Part shown: in pieces, positions 10,601 to 22,217 of the stretch | How positions within the stretch are numbered: the stretch's first letter is position 1 | Layout: every line of letters begins with the position of its first letter | Assembly: GCA_012932295.1 (NCBI GenBank) | Contig: JAAONU010000003.1 | Span: forward strand, 31,916,361-31,980,360 | DNA: 64,000 nt | Origin: Cyclina sinensis | Lineage: Eukaryota; Mollusca; Bivalvia; Venerida; Veneridae | Reading direction: 5' to 3' | Notes under the pieces: model-generated | Database searches by the model: none | Seen by the model: only the letters and a program-made list of their open reading frames with translations | Told to the model about the DNA's origin: nothing | Translations under genes and position numbers: made by a program

Positions 10601-13600
10601 CCCAGACATGAATCTTAAAAATCTACCGCCAAACAGCCTCTTTCCTATCCAAAAAAACTTTAGACTTGTTTCACTGCATCGCATACTTCAAACGTCTTCA
10701 GTACTTTTAACCATTTAACAACGTTCATGAATAAAAGAAAGGCAACGTTATTGTTTTTTTCGGTACTAACTTAAGGAATGTTCTCTGTATATTTCGTCTT
10801 CCACAGTCAGTTTTTCTTGCACAGTTGCTGAAGGGTCGCTTTCAATGTCAGTTTCAGTATATGGTTATGTTTCATCTTCCTCGCTATATGTTTCAGTGAA
10901 ATCATTACTGTTGATCTTTTTTTCGTTATATTGTAAAGTTCTTTTTGATGTCGGTTGATTGGTAAACTCGTTTTCCCTTTCTAAAGTGATTACACGGTTG
11001 AAATTTAGAGAAGACGGCGTAAATATTCTGATTTTTTTTCATAAGTGGAGATTTAACTTTTGTTATGGACCATTTTTCTTTTTTATTGGATTTTTGGTGT
11101 ATTCGTTTTCAACGATTTCTGAATATAATTATAGTTCTTTAAATGTACAGGTACTTTCCATTTTGAGCTGATATACTCGTATCTACCCTTTTTCCTTCTA
11201 TACAGAAAGCTTCGTCGCTTTTTCCCTTTAAATGCAGTCGCCTGAAACGAATCATTTACTTAAGATTTTATTTTTTATTTACAAAGTTATATACAGTAAA
11301 CATGTATTTATTTTTTATTTACACAGTTAAATACAATAAACATGACGTTGTATTTGTAAGTTTGTAAGTTTCTACATGTTACTGAATATAGCAAACAATC
11401 GGAAATTTCTGTAAATTATCCTATAACCATAGAGCTATCTCCTTGACGACATGACTGCCTCCTTCACGACAGAGCTGTCTCTCAAAATAAATATCATATA
11501 TTTCCTTTAATAAGTAAGTTTTGGTTGTGATTTAGATTTCATTTGCATTCAAGACGTAACATCTACTTGAAACGTATTTTTGTTTAATCTTAATTGCTGT
11601 TTAAATGAAAATACGAGGCAAAAACACTACTTTCATGACAAAACGGCCCATTTCAACGCTAAATTCGCTAACTGGGAAACACCGCCACAACTACATTTGA
11701 AAGACAAATTCACTAACTTTACGTTCTCTGGAAACTTTAATCAAATCTACATGGTATAGCATTCTTCGATTTTCGATATTCGATTCTGAATTTACAAAAA
11801 ATATAAAATATGAAAATATTTTACCATTTTTGACATTCACATTTAGCGACATGCACTACCTCGGAAGTAGCGATAGAGCAATTTACCATATACCTCCGAA
11901 AGAGGTAGCTCTGTTGTTTACCAGGCGTGTCTATATCTTTCAAAGAAAGAAAAATCTTTTCAGTTTACATATTTGTAAATGAAAAAAGACACGAAACAGG
12001 ATAAGCAGGCTGTAAGAATATGCAAATTAGTAAAGAAGGCATGCTTGTTAATATAAGCCCCTTGTTTGTTGCCCCATAATGTTTTCATAAGGCACTGACC
12101 ACACTTGATTGGGATATTGCACTACAATGCTGGGGATCCATTTGTTTATTAACAAGTACAGTAAGATGTTTCATCTACTTGATTTTTACCTCAGGCATTA
12201 TTTTTGGATAAAAATGATGCACAGATGACAGTTTGCATCATTTTAAGGAAGTTAATTTGAAATGTCGTAGCACCGAAAGTTTTCAGTCTTTTATTTATAA
12301 AAACTTCTGGTCCAAGTTTGTACTACCAGTATTGACATTAGAACAGTCTTCTGTTGGTATGTGTGTTCTGTCAAGTTATTAATGTCGGGCGGATGCTAGT
12401 AAAAATCATTCTGAATTAATTTCAAATTTAACAGTCATCCAAGTGGTGAAGTAAGAGTTCAAGTCATACAAGTTGTTGCCATCCCCTTTACAATATTAAT
12501 ACTGATGTTTTGCAGAATAAACTGTAAGTACTCACTACTGGGTAATATGGATGGACAGAAGTCAAAATTATATACATTTTTTGGTCGCAAATGTTTAATA
12601 AAGTTAGTAACATTGATAAAATAATTAATAATTTCAGCTTAGAGATGAGATCCAGCAAATGAGACATGCAATTAAAGTTAAACAAGAGGCATCACAAAGG
12701 GTAAGTGATTTTGAACAATAACTTATTTTTTTTTGTTATTTTGATGTAGCTTTACAAACAATCTCATTATTTGGTGCTTTGAATAGTCATTTCAGAACAA
12801 TTTGGTGCTTTGTCATTTCAGAACAATCAGACCCAATGCTTTATATAAACATTTTTATTGTTGGCTCACTTTGAGTATGAAAATTATATCACTTCTTCAT
12901 ATTCATATAGTAGAAATAGAAATTTTCAGGTGTAAATATGCATTTATTTGCATATGGAGTAATAGCTAAACATGTCTGCCTTCAATTAATGAAAAGAGAC
13001 TATTTAAAAATCTGAGCATGATACCTCAGTGCCAGCATTCATATTTAATTCAGATTTGGTTAAGATGTTCAAGATCTGCTCTAAGTGTGTCATACTCAGC
13101 ACCCACAACTTGTTAGTCCAAGAGAAAACCTTCTTACTCTTTAATATGTTTCCACACAAATGTCACCAGAATTCAGAGACTTTTAACAGGGAAAATGTAC
13201 CGGTAGAGAAAATACCTGAATAAAGAAATAATGTGGAGGATTGTACCAGTACAGTGTGTTACAAAAATATCTTTGTCTTTATACAGGATGCTGAGGACTG
13301 TGAATATAAGATATGTGACCTAGATACTCCTTGCAGTCAGCCAGTATTAGATCAGTCCAATGTATTAGTGGAAACAAATCTTACACAGGTACTATATTTG
13401 TACATTTAGGTAACACATGAAGCCCGTCAAACTTCTTTAAAATTATAATACTGGCCAAAATGGTCCAAAAAATCAAATAAGAACTCAAGAATGCTTAAAG
13501 ATATTATCAGCATGTTATCTGCATGGTTATTTTTCATGGATGGCATGTGTCTTTGAGATACATCAGGATTAAATTACCAAAAATATTTTATGACCCGCCA

Positions 13601-15087
13601 GTCTTAAATTGCTTCGGAAAATGCATAACATACTTTGCTAATATCCTTGAAATGAGTCGTTAATGTCACATGATCAATTTTGAATATGTGACATAGACAA
13701 CAACAGTGGATTATTCAAAACATATATTTATTCAAAAATATATAAAAACAAAAAACATAATAGGAAGTGTAGTCGTTAAAACCTTTACAGTACTAAGAAA
13801 AAGCTTTAAAATTAAAGAGGATGAAGTACGATCAGTTGAAAACACTTACTGGCACTAAAATTTGTCAGATGTTATCTCTAAAAATAACTTATGTATGCAA
13901 ATTACCATCTTCCGACTAAATCCTGCAATGGTGGAGGGGTTTCAGAAAACGAAAGTAGGTGTTTTTATATCCACTGATATCCAGGTGAAGAACATAGTTA
14001 AGTTACAAGTGAAAATAAACAGCAAATTTTCGTTTTAACAAGTGGTCTATGCATTGATGCGAATATTTGTATAATTTGACAAATATGTTATATTTTTGTT
14101 AACGGACAGTATTAAAACTTTAAATGAATGTAATGATATCTAGGATCTGTTTCTTATTAAAATCTGTGCCTCTAAACAGTCTTGTGGAAATAGATTTTAA
14201 ATATCAAGGAATGCAATTGAAATGTTCTTATTTCCATTGTGTTGTAAATAGTTTTGTGTACAGGATAAAGCTTTTAAGAAATATCAAATAGCAGATAACT
14301 TAACAGGATTGTTCCAGAGCTGTGTTACAAAAATATCTTTGTCGTTACACAGGATGCTGAGAGCTGTGATTCGGAGATATGTGACTTAAATACTCCCATC
14401 AGTCAGCCAGTGTTAGATCAGTCTGATGTATTAGTGGAAAGAAATCTTACCCAGGTACCATATTTTAATCATCTGGGTCATGTTTGATACACATGTATGG
14501 ACTCTGATGCAGCTTTTTATCTCATATAAACATTTATTCAACAAGTACATGAAAGTGTTATAAAGCAAGCCACCGTCACTTTAATCGCATTGTTGCATGT
14601 ACAGGTTGAATGAAAGTAATTTGAAAAGTTAAAAATTCAGTGTTGCACATGACCACAATTAGTATAATTTGGGTTAAGTATAGCTGTTTCAACTTCTACT
14701 GAACTAACTTGAAGCTATCACAGAGCACCTGCAAAGATATGAGGTCTGAATAAAATGTCAAAATCCATCAGACAAAACCTTAAAGTAGCATGGTAATCCA
14801 GAATAACATTGATTCATTGACACTGCTTTTAGTTTTGATCTTATAAAGCTCTGTTAAAGCCAATCAGTAAAATAAGCCTCATAAACTTTACAATTACAAA
14901 CCTTTTGTAGGAATCAGAGAATGAATCAGAGAATGAAAAAGAAGATAAACAGTCTGGAGTGAAAGAATGTGGACATCCCTGTGTGTTGTGCTATCAGAGT
15001 CTCCTGAATGCCATGCCAAGCAAAAAAGATCATACACAGCCCAAATTAAGTTTGTCAGTGCAGGAACTCAGACAGATCCCCTTGTAG
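7260..15087 (+). CDS. THAP-type zinc-finger protein (5 exons; C-terminus uncertain)
   Basis: Probable nuclear DNA-binding protein. Exons 7260-7631, 12638-12700, 13287-13388, 14353-14454 and 14911-15087 are all phase 0 with GT-AG borders, giving 271 residues. The THAP domain (about 1-102) shows C5-x4-C10, the invariant W40, C63-x2-H66 (RICEDHF) and AVPTLF at 97-102; the C10-C63 spacing is slightly long for the family. An in-frame TAA at 7236 fixes the start. Exon 2 (LRDEIQQMRHAIKVKQ) is helical. Exons 3 and 4 are tandem duplicates. Exon 5 begins with an acidic repeat ESENESENE and has a CGHPCVLC cluster. Beyond an A-run in exon 5 the coding-like frame shifts, so the printed stop at 15085 may be an artefact or the gene may be decaying. 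THAP domains occur in both host factors and P-element-type transposases; no transposase domain is visible here. Further small exons in intron 1 cannot be excluded. Confidence 0.72.
8020..8755 (+). repeat. Modular dispersed repeat with ~170-180-bp tandem units
   Basis: Begins gctcatcatctgagcac with a palindrome gagcacaaagtgctc. Units then recur with gatatttggtatgtagcat, tagtggacctctaccaag, tttgttcaaaccatgg, a ggggtca tract and gagttatatagg. The frames open here are repeat artefacts with repeating GPLPSLFK text. Confidence 0.8.
9439..9517. mobile_element. Small hairpin element
   Basis: The outer arms atccctcttg / caagagggat and inner arms taactgtcatg / tatgacagtaac pair around a short loop. 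It lies just outside the long-TIR transposon. Confidence 0.55.
9612..11929. mobile_element. DNA transposon with ~750-bp terminal inverted repeats and 5-bp TSD
   Basis: The left arm (9612 to about 10355) and right arm (about 11146 to 11929) are near-identical reverse complements starting CACGCCTGGTAAACAACAGA. The ends are flanked by TCTAT at 9607-9611 and 11930-11934. The arms contain short palindromes such as tacctctttcggaggta and ctacttccgaggtag, likely transposase-binding motifs. The right arm has a local ~38-bp duplication near 11270-11345. The roughly 790-bp centre holds a decayed coding remnant. A CAC terminus with a 5-bp TSD is compatible with the Transib group, but the family is not established. 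The element sits in THAP intron 1. Confidence 0.88.
10348..10608 (-). pseudogene. Decayed coding remnant inside the long-TIR transposon
   Basis: One minus-strand frame reads LGQQFSYLASKGLNGPMDSK, a TAA, then MEIDSGPGVIKEMINMTAEK and SYILMFDGKKIKHIQ up to a donor-like CAG|GTATTT. Only one stop breaks about 87 codons. Upstream on the same strand (about 10770-11040) an acidic frame (TETYSEEDET, stop, ESDPSATVQEKLTVEDE) follows. This may be transposase or captured host sequence; I do not recognise a catalytic motif. Confidence 0.4.
11935..12637. other. THAP intron 1, 3' part
   Basis: No exon or repeat recognised between the transposon and exon 2. Confidence 0.5.
12638..12700 (+). CDS. THAP gene exon 2
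   Basis: 63 nt between ATTTCAG and AGG|GTAAGT. Encodes LRDEIQQMRHAIKVKQEASQ and R, a charged helical segment of the kind that often follows a THAP domain. Confidence 0.65.
13287..13388 (+). CDS. THAP gene exon 3 (duplicated exon, copy 1)
   Basis: 102 nt between TATACAG and CAG|GTACTA. Encodes DAEDCEYKICDLDTPCSQPV and a LDQSNVLVETNLTQ end. Confidence 0.72.
14353..14454 (+). CDS. THAP gene exon 4 (duplicated exon, copy 2)
   Basis: Same length and phase as exon 3, at 1,066 bp spacing. Encodes DAESCDSEICDLNTPISQPV and LDQSDVLVERNLTQ. The 50 bp before the exon are also shared, including ttacaaaaatatctttgt. Confidence 0.72.
14911..15087 (+). CDS. THAP gene exon 5 (as it reads)
   Basis: Starts after TTTTGTAG with ESENESENEKEDK and CGHPCVLCYQSLLNAMPSKK, then reaches TAG at 15085-15087. 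After the A-run near 15020 the coding-like text moves to another frame. Confidence 0.55.
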   Translation, partial: ESENESENEKEDKQSGVKECGHPCVLCYQSLLNAMPSKKDHTQPKLSLSVQELRQIPL

Positions 15088-15468
15088 CAGAAACTTGCAA
15101 GAAGTCAACGGATACTACTAATTATAGTATGGACACTTCTGAAATTCCACCTACAGTTTCTACACCATCATGAAAAACATGTCACAGAACCGTGGTCAAA
15201 AGGTTAACAGAAATGGTGAGAAATTTTGACATGTTCCGAGCATTGTGTCATGAAGCCATTGGACACTGGTTCGTAAAGAAAGTTTATTCAGAAAAAAATG
15301 GCGGGTGGGTAAACACTGTTGTTGAGCAAAAAGAAACGAAAAAAAGAGGTCCCTCATAGTGACCAGTACAGTTTTGACACCTTTGTAGGAGTCATCATGA
15401 GAAGGAAACTTCAGTCTAATTGCAGTTACGACACAAGCAGGAATGACAACTCTTCTGTTCTTCCCTAG
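15023..15468 (+). pseudogene. Out-of-frame coding-like continuation of THAP exon 5
   Basis: One base out of phase with exon 5, the sequence reads IKFVSAGTQTDPLVAETC and so on to a TGA at 15171. The same frame then continues through VVKRLTEMVRNFDMFRALCH and ALCHEAIGHWFVKKVYSEK until a run of seven A near 15340. After it the original frame resumes (HSDQYSFDTFVGVIMRRK) and stops at TAG 15466-15468. Both shifts fall at A homopolymers, and the TGA is one substitution from TGG. This is either a decaying 3' end or homopolymer errors in the assembly. Confidence 0.45.
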
Positions 15469-15699
15469 CTTTTCACCTCAAACATCCAGCAAACAAATGT
15501 GCGGTATGCAGTGAGTCGAGATTGCCTGATGAAAAAGTTTTTCTTTATATTGTTTTATAAGCCTGTTTGAAAAAAAACTGATCTTATTTGTGCACACACA
15601 TGGCAGGCGGCGTGAAGTTTTGTCCGTAGCATATTTTAAACATGTACGGTGGGATTTTAGTATTACTTGATACAAATGTTCAACATCATGAGACATAGT

Positions 15700-16430
15700 G
15701 TCCTGTACATGAACCAGGTCGCTAGATCAAAGGTCAAGGTCACACTTGGAGGTCAGGTGAAATCCCTTGTCTGGAGCAAAACTTCTACATGCATAAAGGG
15801 ATTTTATTTATTTATTATAGCTTTGCAAAAACGTTCACAATTGTGAGGCGGCATGTTCGAAATTCAAATCGTTATGACCAAGGTCAGGGTCACATATAGA
15901 GGTCAAAGGTCAGATAAAATATGAAAATGGGTGTATGGACAATTTATTCATCATGAATTGTGTGATTCTATCACAAAATGTTTACCATCATGAGACTGAG
16001 GGTTACACATATAATCCAGTTCCATGTATGCAAGGTCAAGGTCATTAGAGATAATGAAATGTCCAGATTCTGTCTAGAGCATATCTTCTACATGCATGGA
16101 GGTATTGTAGTATTACTTAATACAAATGTTCAGCATTATGTGACATAGTATCACCCGCATAAACCAGGTCAAAGGTCAAGGTCAAAGATACTTATCACAA
16201 ATGTTCACCATTGTAATGTTGAGTGTTGCAGACAAAATTCAGGTCCTGTGACCAAGGTAAAGGTCACAAACAGAGGTCAAAGGTCAAATTAAAATATGAA
16301 AATGTGTGTACAGACCATCTAGTCATCATTAATTTAGCTATTATCATGAGACATGAGTATTACATGCACAATCCAGTTCCATATATGGAAGGTCAAGATC
16401 ATTAGAAATGACAAAATGTTCAGATTTTTT
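15700..16430. repeat. AGGTCA-rich repeat, opposite orientation
   Basis: Repeats of aaaggtcaaggtcac, gaggtcaaaggtcag and 'acaaatgttcaccat' text, a relative of 3150-4325 on the other strand. At least two ~400-bp units (the vicinity of 15700-16080 and 16100-16430) are recognisable. Confidence 0.75.
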
Positions 16431-16589
16431 CCAGAAAATATCTTCTATATACATGGAGAGATTTCTGTATTACCTGATACAATGGTTCAGCATCACAAGA
16501 TGTCCATATTTGTAGCTTGTCTGTTTCCAAAGAAAAAGTCAAGCTATTATGGTCACTGTCAAAAATTTTAATGTAGCTGACTATTCATA

Positions 16590-16855
16590 ACCATAACGCT
16601 TGATATTTAGTTTTTAGCATCGCTCTACCAACTCGGTTGAAATCATGACCACTCGGTCAATATTGACCCCACCCTAGGGCTTATATATATAGTTATAAAG
16701 GAAAAACTTTGAAAATCTCTGCTAAAACCTCTTGACACAGAGCTTAATCATTTGATTTGAGGCATCCTCTAGTAGACCTTTAATAAGATTGTTAAAATTA
16801 TGACCCTGGTATGAAAATAAGCCCCACACCAGGGGTCACTTGGTTTTGGTTTCGC
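16590..16855 (+). repeat. Second locus of the same modular repeat
   Basis: Shares the unit phrases (tagtagacctttaataag, gttatataaagg-like text, accaggggtcacttggttt) with 8020-8755 and 56950-57330, in a more diverged form. Confidence 0.7.
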
Positions 16856-16859
16856 AGAC

Positions 16860-19800
16860 TTTTAAAGCTACTGGTACTACTTAACTATTTACCAACATAA
16901 GATGGCAAAATACTTCACTTCCCAACCCCTCACATGGGACCCAGCATCCCCCAACTGTTTTCGGGGGGTGGGGGGGGGAAATATATATGACTTTTTTTAT
17001 GCTTAGATACTTGTGCAGCAGTATTACTTCAGGTTCATTTAAAATGTATGTTTCAGTATCCAGCACTAGGAATAGTCAAACTTCCTTACTAACACCTCTT
17101 TTTATCCATTATGCCCACATCTTCACCAAAAGCTTTAGGACGGGCGTATTTTGTGACAATGCCACTCGTGATATTTTTTTTTAATATTTTGATTGCTATT
17201 GACAGATTAATACCTGTTTGTTGTAATATGTAAGGTATATAACAGCATTAGTATAAAAGTGCAAACGCTTTTAATTTATGATGATGATAATTACAAGCCT
17301 AATGAAAATCTTAGCAGCGTTATTTCTTTTCATACCTTTTATTCCATGCTATATGATATTTTGTTCATATGTCAGATAAAAACAGATTCTGTAAATATAC
17401 ATCTATTTTTTAAAAAATTCATATGAAATTTTTATCTGTTAAATAAATTACTTGCATATTTGAAAACCTTTGTTTTTAATTACAAATATTGTTTAGTTGG
17501 TATTTAGTCCTATTTCGGTACAGGTATTTCTTTCCTGTGTATAGTTCACGGCACTCAATGAAGGATTTGAAATAAACAGTAGGTTTATAAACTGTTACCA
17601 CTGAGTTGTTACTTATGAGGAAAAGCAACATAAGCTACAGACATTTTGTTTAAGACAAAAATGGGCAAAGACCATTGTGTACAGGTAAATCTAACGTGTT
17701 TCATATTAAACACAGGTGGGGGACTGAATTCCAATTGATCTACAGATGCAAGATTTGCACGGACGAAACACGCAACCTCTACTAGTAAGCATTCAAAATG
17801 AGTAAGAATTATTTTGAACTCGGATAGTCTAATCTTAGACAAAATTACAACGGTCTTTTACGACCAGGTTGACCTACTTTTCTGACTAGGAAAAAAGTCT
17901 ATTAAAAGCACTCGTTTAAAAGTTTTTCTTGGGTAAAACTGGCAAATATGGTTTAATAAAATAAATAAAATGTAGATGTTAGGAATTACTCTTATCTTGG
18001 TACGATTTATCCTATTAACATACAAACAAAACAAAGAAAGTCATGTGATAATAATACTTAGCAGGTAATTATTCAAAAGTTCCCCGACACTTTTTTCAGA
18101 CCGTATCTTAAACTATTATTTGAATATTGGAAACTTAGGACTGTTTCAAAGAAATAATTAAGTATTTGACTTAAATACCAACAACACGAAATAAGTATTT
18201 TTTTAAGTAAAATGTATATAAATGTCTAAATTTAACGACAAAATTTTACTCATATACACGACGATTCATTTCTGAATCCGCGAGGGATCATGTTCGTTTT
18301 TTGGCAATTATTTTACGAAAATCTGCATTCGAAGCAAAAATAAACCGGAATCAAAAGCGAATTATGTAAACATCAATTGATTTTGCTTTGGTTGTGTTAA
18401 AACAGCTTTATAACGAGGTTTCAATCAGATTTAATAATGTTTTTTCCAGAGTCCGATAGGAAGCATTCAGAGAAAAAACTTTCATCCATTTTCAGGCCTA
18501 AACTAAAATTTACATTTTAAAAATATTTATGCATATACAAAGCACACCAGCCAATCTTCGGTGCACAATATCTACAGATTTCTTACTGAAAAAGATCATC
18601 TCCGCTTTCAAGCGACGGATTGTTGACAAAAAAAGGGTCCACGTGAGTGCATAGAGCAGATGCGCGATGACGTAGTATCCTACTATTGGTATTACTAAAA
18701 CCTTGCTTGCTTAGTTATCTGTCATACACAAACCATCATTTAATTGCTGAAAATATAGAAAACTCGAAGGCACACTCGTTTACTCAGCAATATCTGCCTA
18801 AACATATATGTTTTATTTCTTAATACTACCCTTCGGGCTTATGATTTTGTCGTTATATTACTGCATGCCCACATGCTCCATTCTTTGACGTGTTCAAAGT
18901 ACTTGCCGCTCCGGCTATGTAAACGTTGGCGTCTAGTTGCGTGTTTGATTAAAAATGGCTCCTTTCAGACGTGGCTATTTCTTTCTAAAATGGGGTTACA
19001 TGTCTATTTGTATTATATTGCTTGGAAAAAATCCCTATAACTTTACTCAGTGAGAAACTCGGAAATATTTTTTGACCAACTTGACGTCTTAAATGGATGG
19101 TTGGATAGATGGACGAATTTCAATTTAAACGGATTTATCAATTTAAATGTGTTTTAATATTTACTATATATGGTCTGTACCTAAGTCGCACTTTTGCCAA
19201 TGCTAAAATCCCGTAAATAATAACATGAAAAATAACATGGAAGAAATAGTGAGTGGGCGTTACAATATTAAAAAGCCGGTACTCATAGCATACCTAATCC
19301 AAACTTTTATCATACCATTACCATCACTTCATGGAATACACTTATAAAACCATTTATCGAAGAGTTGCTAAAGGTATAATACCGCATTTTGATGCATCTC
19401 TGAACATAACACTTGCATTTATAGAAGAGATATGCATCCTCATATATAAATAGCTGTAGACCAAATTATTAACTATAAATAAATGCACACAACATGTTTG
19501 CAGTCATAATCGACACAAAAACTTGTAACGAACCAACAGTATATTAAGAAAATTAGATATTTATAGAATGTTCGCTATAAAGTAATAATAAAATATACAT
19601 AATTAAATCTACAATAAGCAAGCTTTCTACACACCATTGATAAATATTGAAACACAAAATCTACTAAAACACCGCTAAGATTGTTAAACTTTTGTTCAAA
19701 GACATAAACATAATTATATATGAAATTCAATCTCTTTTTATGGCATTAGCTAGTTTGTTTTGCTGGAATCTATTTTCCACGTTAGTAGTTTATTTTTCTA

Positions 19801-21587
19801 AGATGCTTTAAAATTATCGATGATTTCAAAGGGGAAATAATCCATTATTCTTCACCAAAGAACGAAAAAATCATGCGAAATCAGACCATACAGGAACACG
19901 GGAAATCAGCCAACGAAGACTTTTGAAAACAAAATAAATCTACTAAGCATTTTGTATAATTTGTAAACATTTTAAAAATATTTTTATGCATTGGATACCG
20001 GTATACTCAGTAATGACGTTTGTGAATTATGTTACAGATGTATGAAGTTATAAGTTGTGTGTGAATAGCGGCTTTTACTTGTGTCCGTCCCAAATTGCAC
20101 GACTTGTGACAGGATTGTGACATGGAATGCTCATACTTTTGTATCTGACCTGAGACTTTATGAATCGGAGACGAAAAATTTAGGTACATTCAAAATCAGA
20201 ACGATTATTATATTTTTCACTTGTTATTTTTATTATTTTGTTATACATATGTAAAATGAACAACCTAGGTTAGACTACTATACGAATCGTATACCTAACG
20301 GAAATAACGGATTATTGGAAAAACTTAACATAATAGATCATAACTCAGACCTATTGGTTGTATGATAATGCATGCCTAGGTTAAATACGTCTAATCAAAT
20401 ACCTGAGGAATTATCAGTAGACTGAATTAGTCGAGGAAAATAACTCGGAACTATTGTTTATTTTATAATAAATGCGATAGATTTGTGCATTTATTTGAAC
20501 ACGAGTAAAATATAATATCACACATATTTTTTGTTTTGCATGCCTGAAGTACATTATACAGTAATAACAAATGTTCCAGCAACACCTATGCCAGAACTAC
20601 GCAAATAATTTTTCCCCATCACCAACACTATATTGGTGATTAACTGCTTACAATCTCAGAGATCATTAAAGACAGTTTACATGATAATACCTTCTACATT
20701 GCTTAAGGCAGCGATAAAACACACACGTGTTTGCTCATGTATGATGAACGTGTGATATCAAAGATAACAGGTAGGTATTAAGACACGCATAACACGTGCT
20801 TTTGACGAAACGTAATATACATGTATTGCTTTTTCGTTACAGAACAAAAAGCCTCTGTATGATAAATCTGTGATACCGAATACTTTCATTCACAAAGTTA
20901 TTCATGGGTTTGGCAATATGAAAAACAGAATCCTCTTTTTACGTATCATTCTTTGCATCTCAGAGCATTTGAATCTTGAAGGTAACTCTTTATAGGATGT
21001 GTAAATTTTGATTGAAAGTGTTCTGTCTCTAAAAAATATCTGTAGATGTTTGAAAGAATTCTCCGATAATCACATTGAATCAGAAAAAGGAAAAGTGACA
21101 ATAATAAAATGAGGTCTCAAAGGCAAAATCAAAGCTGCGAAACAACGTTACCTAAGCGACATCAAAGGCAGACGGTAAAACCTAAAATGTAATCCGACAG
21201 AAGTATCAATGATACATTTATTGACTGCATTAATGAATTGAGTTTTTGAACAGACGTGATTTTCTTCATTTCAATTATTTCCTATCGCATGACCACCACA
21301 GGTTTTCTTTGAAAACAGCCGTTCTCTAAATTCCGGTAATAGAACACTTTTATGTGCTCTAAATGAGGTATCGATACACTTTCTCGCGCATGCGCTGTTT
21401 ATCATTTTGTTTGAAATTATGAAGTGAACATACCTGAAAAAGAGCCAAACAAAACATGAATCAGTTGATGTAATACAAAACTCAATTTTATTCCACTTCA
21501 GTTTACATACACCTCAAGCAGTCTTTCAAAACTTGAAAATTCAATTATTATAAACATGCTGACCTCCGCCGAACAAACCTCCAGGTT
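16860..21587. other. 4.7-kb gene-free stretch
   Basis: AT-rich; I see no exon chain, repeat array or RNA gene. A C/G tract (ggggggtgggggggg) lies near 16965. Confidence 0.5.
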
Positions 21588-21791
21588 TCAGAGTTTGTGT
21601 TCGTCATCACAAGTGTCAACAAGTGAAACCGTTTCTGTTGACGGCATATTCAACGATTCGGTTTTTAACACCTGCTCGATGTTTTTCCATTCTGGCGGAT
21701 TTAGTTTATTGGAAATGTCTACCAACATTGCGTTGCTACGTTTTTGATAGCGTCTGACACCAGCAACAGATCGATGGCCAGTCCGTTTCAC
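21588..21791 (-). pseudogene. Tyrosine recombinase C-terminal fragment (Crypton/DUF3504-like)
   Basis: The 67-residue frame opens KRTGHRSVAGVRRYQKRS. This matches the HxxR box and downstream nucleophilic-Tyr region (TGHRS...VRxY) of tyrosine recombinases found in Cryptons, DIRS-like elements and domesticated DUF3504 proteins. The N-terminal catalytic part is missing. Just upstream on the same strand (about 21800-21960) another frame reads SREALADFLIQRCGLLRKLR, which may be more of the relic or unrelated. Probably a dead transposon fragment. Confidence 0.5.
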
Positions 21792-22090
21792 AATTAGAAT
21801 TTTTCTCGTCTAGAAAGTTTTTACCGGAAATTCCATTATCACGGAGCTTTCTAAGAAGTCCACAGCGCTGAATAAGGAAATCTGCAAGAGCTTCGCGCGA
21901 ACGAACGTGATTTGTTCATTTTCCCAGGAGTTCAAAGTTACTTTGGCTGGAAAACAGCAGAGGTATAGACCTAAAAATCGCTGTATGTTTTAAAAAACGT
22001 AGTGGAAAAATTATGTGAGAGCGTCCATCTTCAAAGAAAAGCTGTTATGGTCATACGATAAAACAGTTATAGAATAAACTCTCGGACATC

Positions 22091-22217
22091 ACCGGCTGGT
22101 ATCAGCGTATGGGGCGACAACAAGGGTCAATCATGGGAAATTAATCTCGACGTTCCGTCCCCATTAATTTCCTATGATTGACCCTTGTTGTCGCCCCATT
22201 CGCTGATACCAGCCGGT
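22091..22217. mobile_element. Near-perfect 55-bp inverted repeat hairpin
   Basis: The arms 22091-22145 and 22163-22217 match at 53 of 55 positions around a 17-nt loop. The outer ends are accggctggtatcagcg / cgctgataccagccggt. A young palindromic MITE is likely. Confidence 0.8.
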
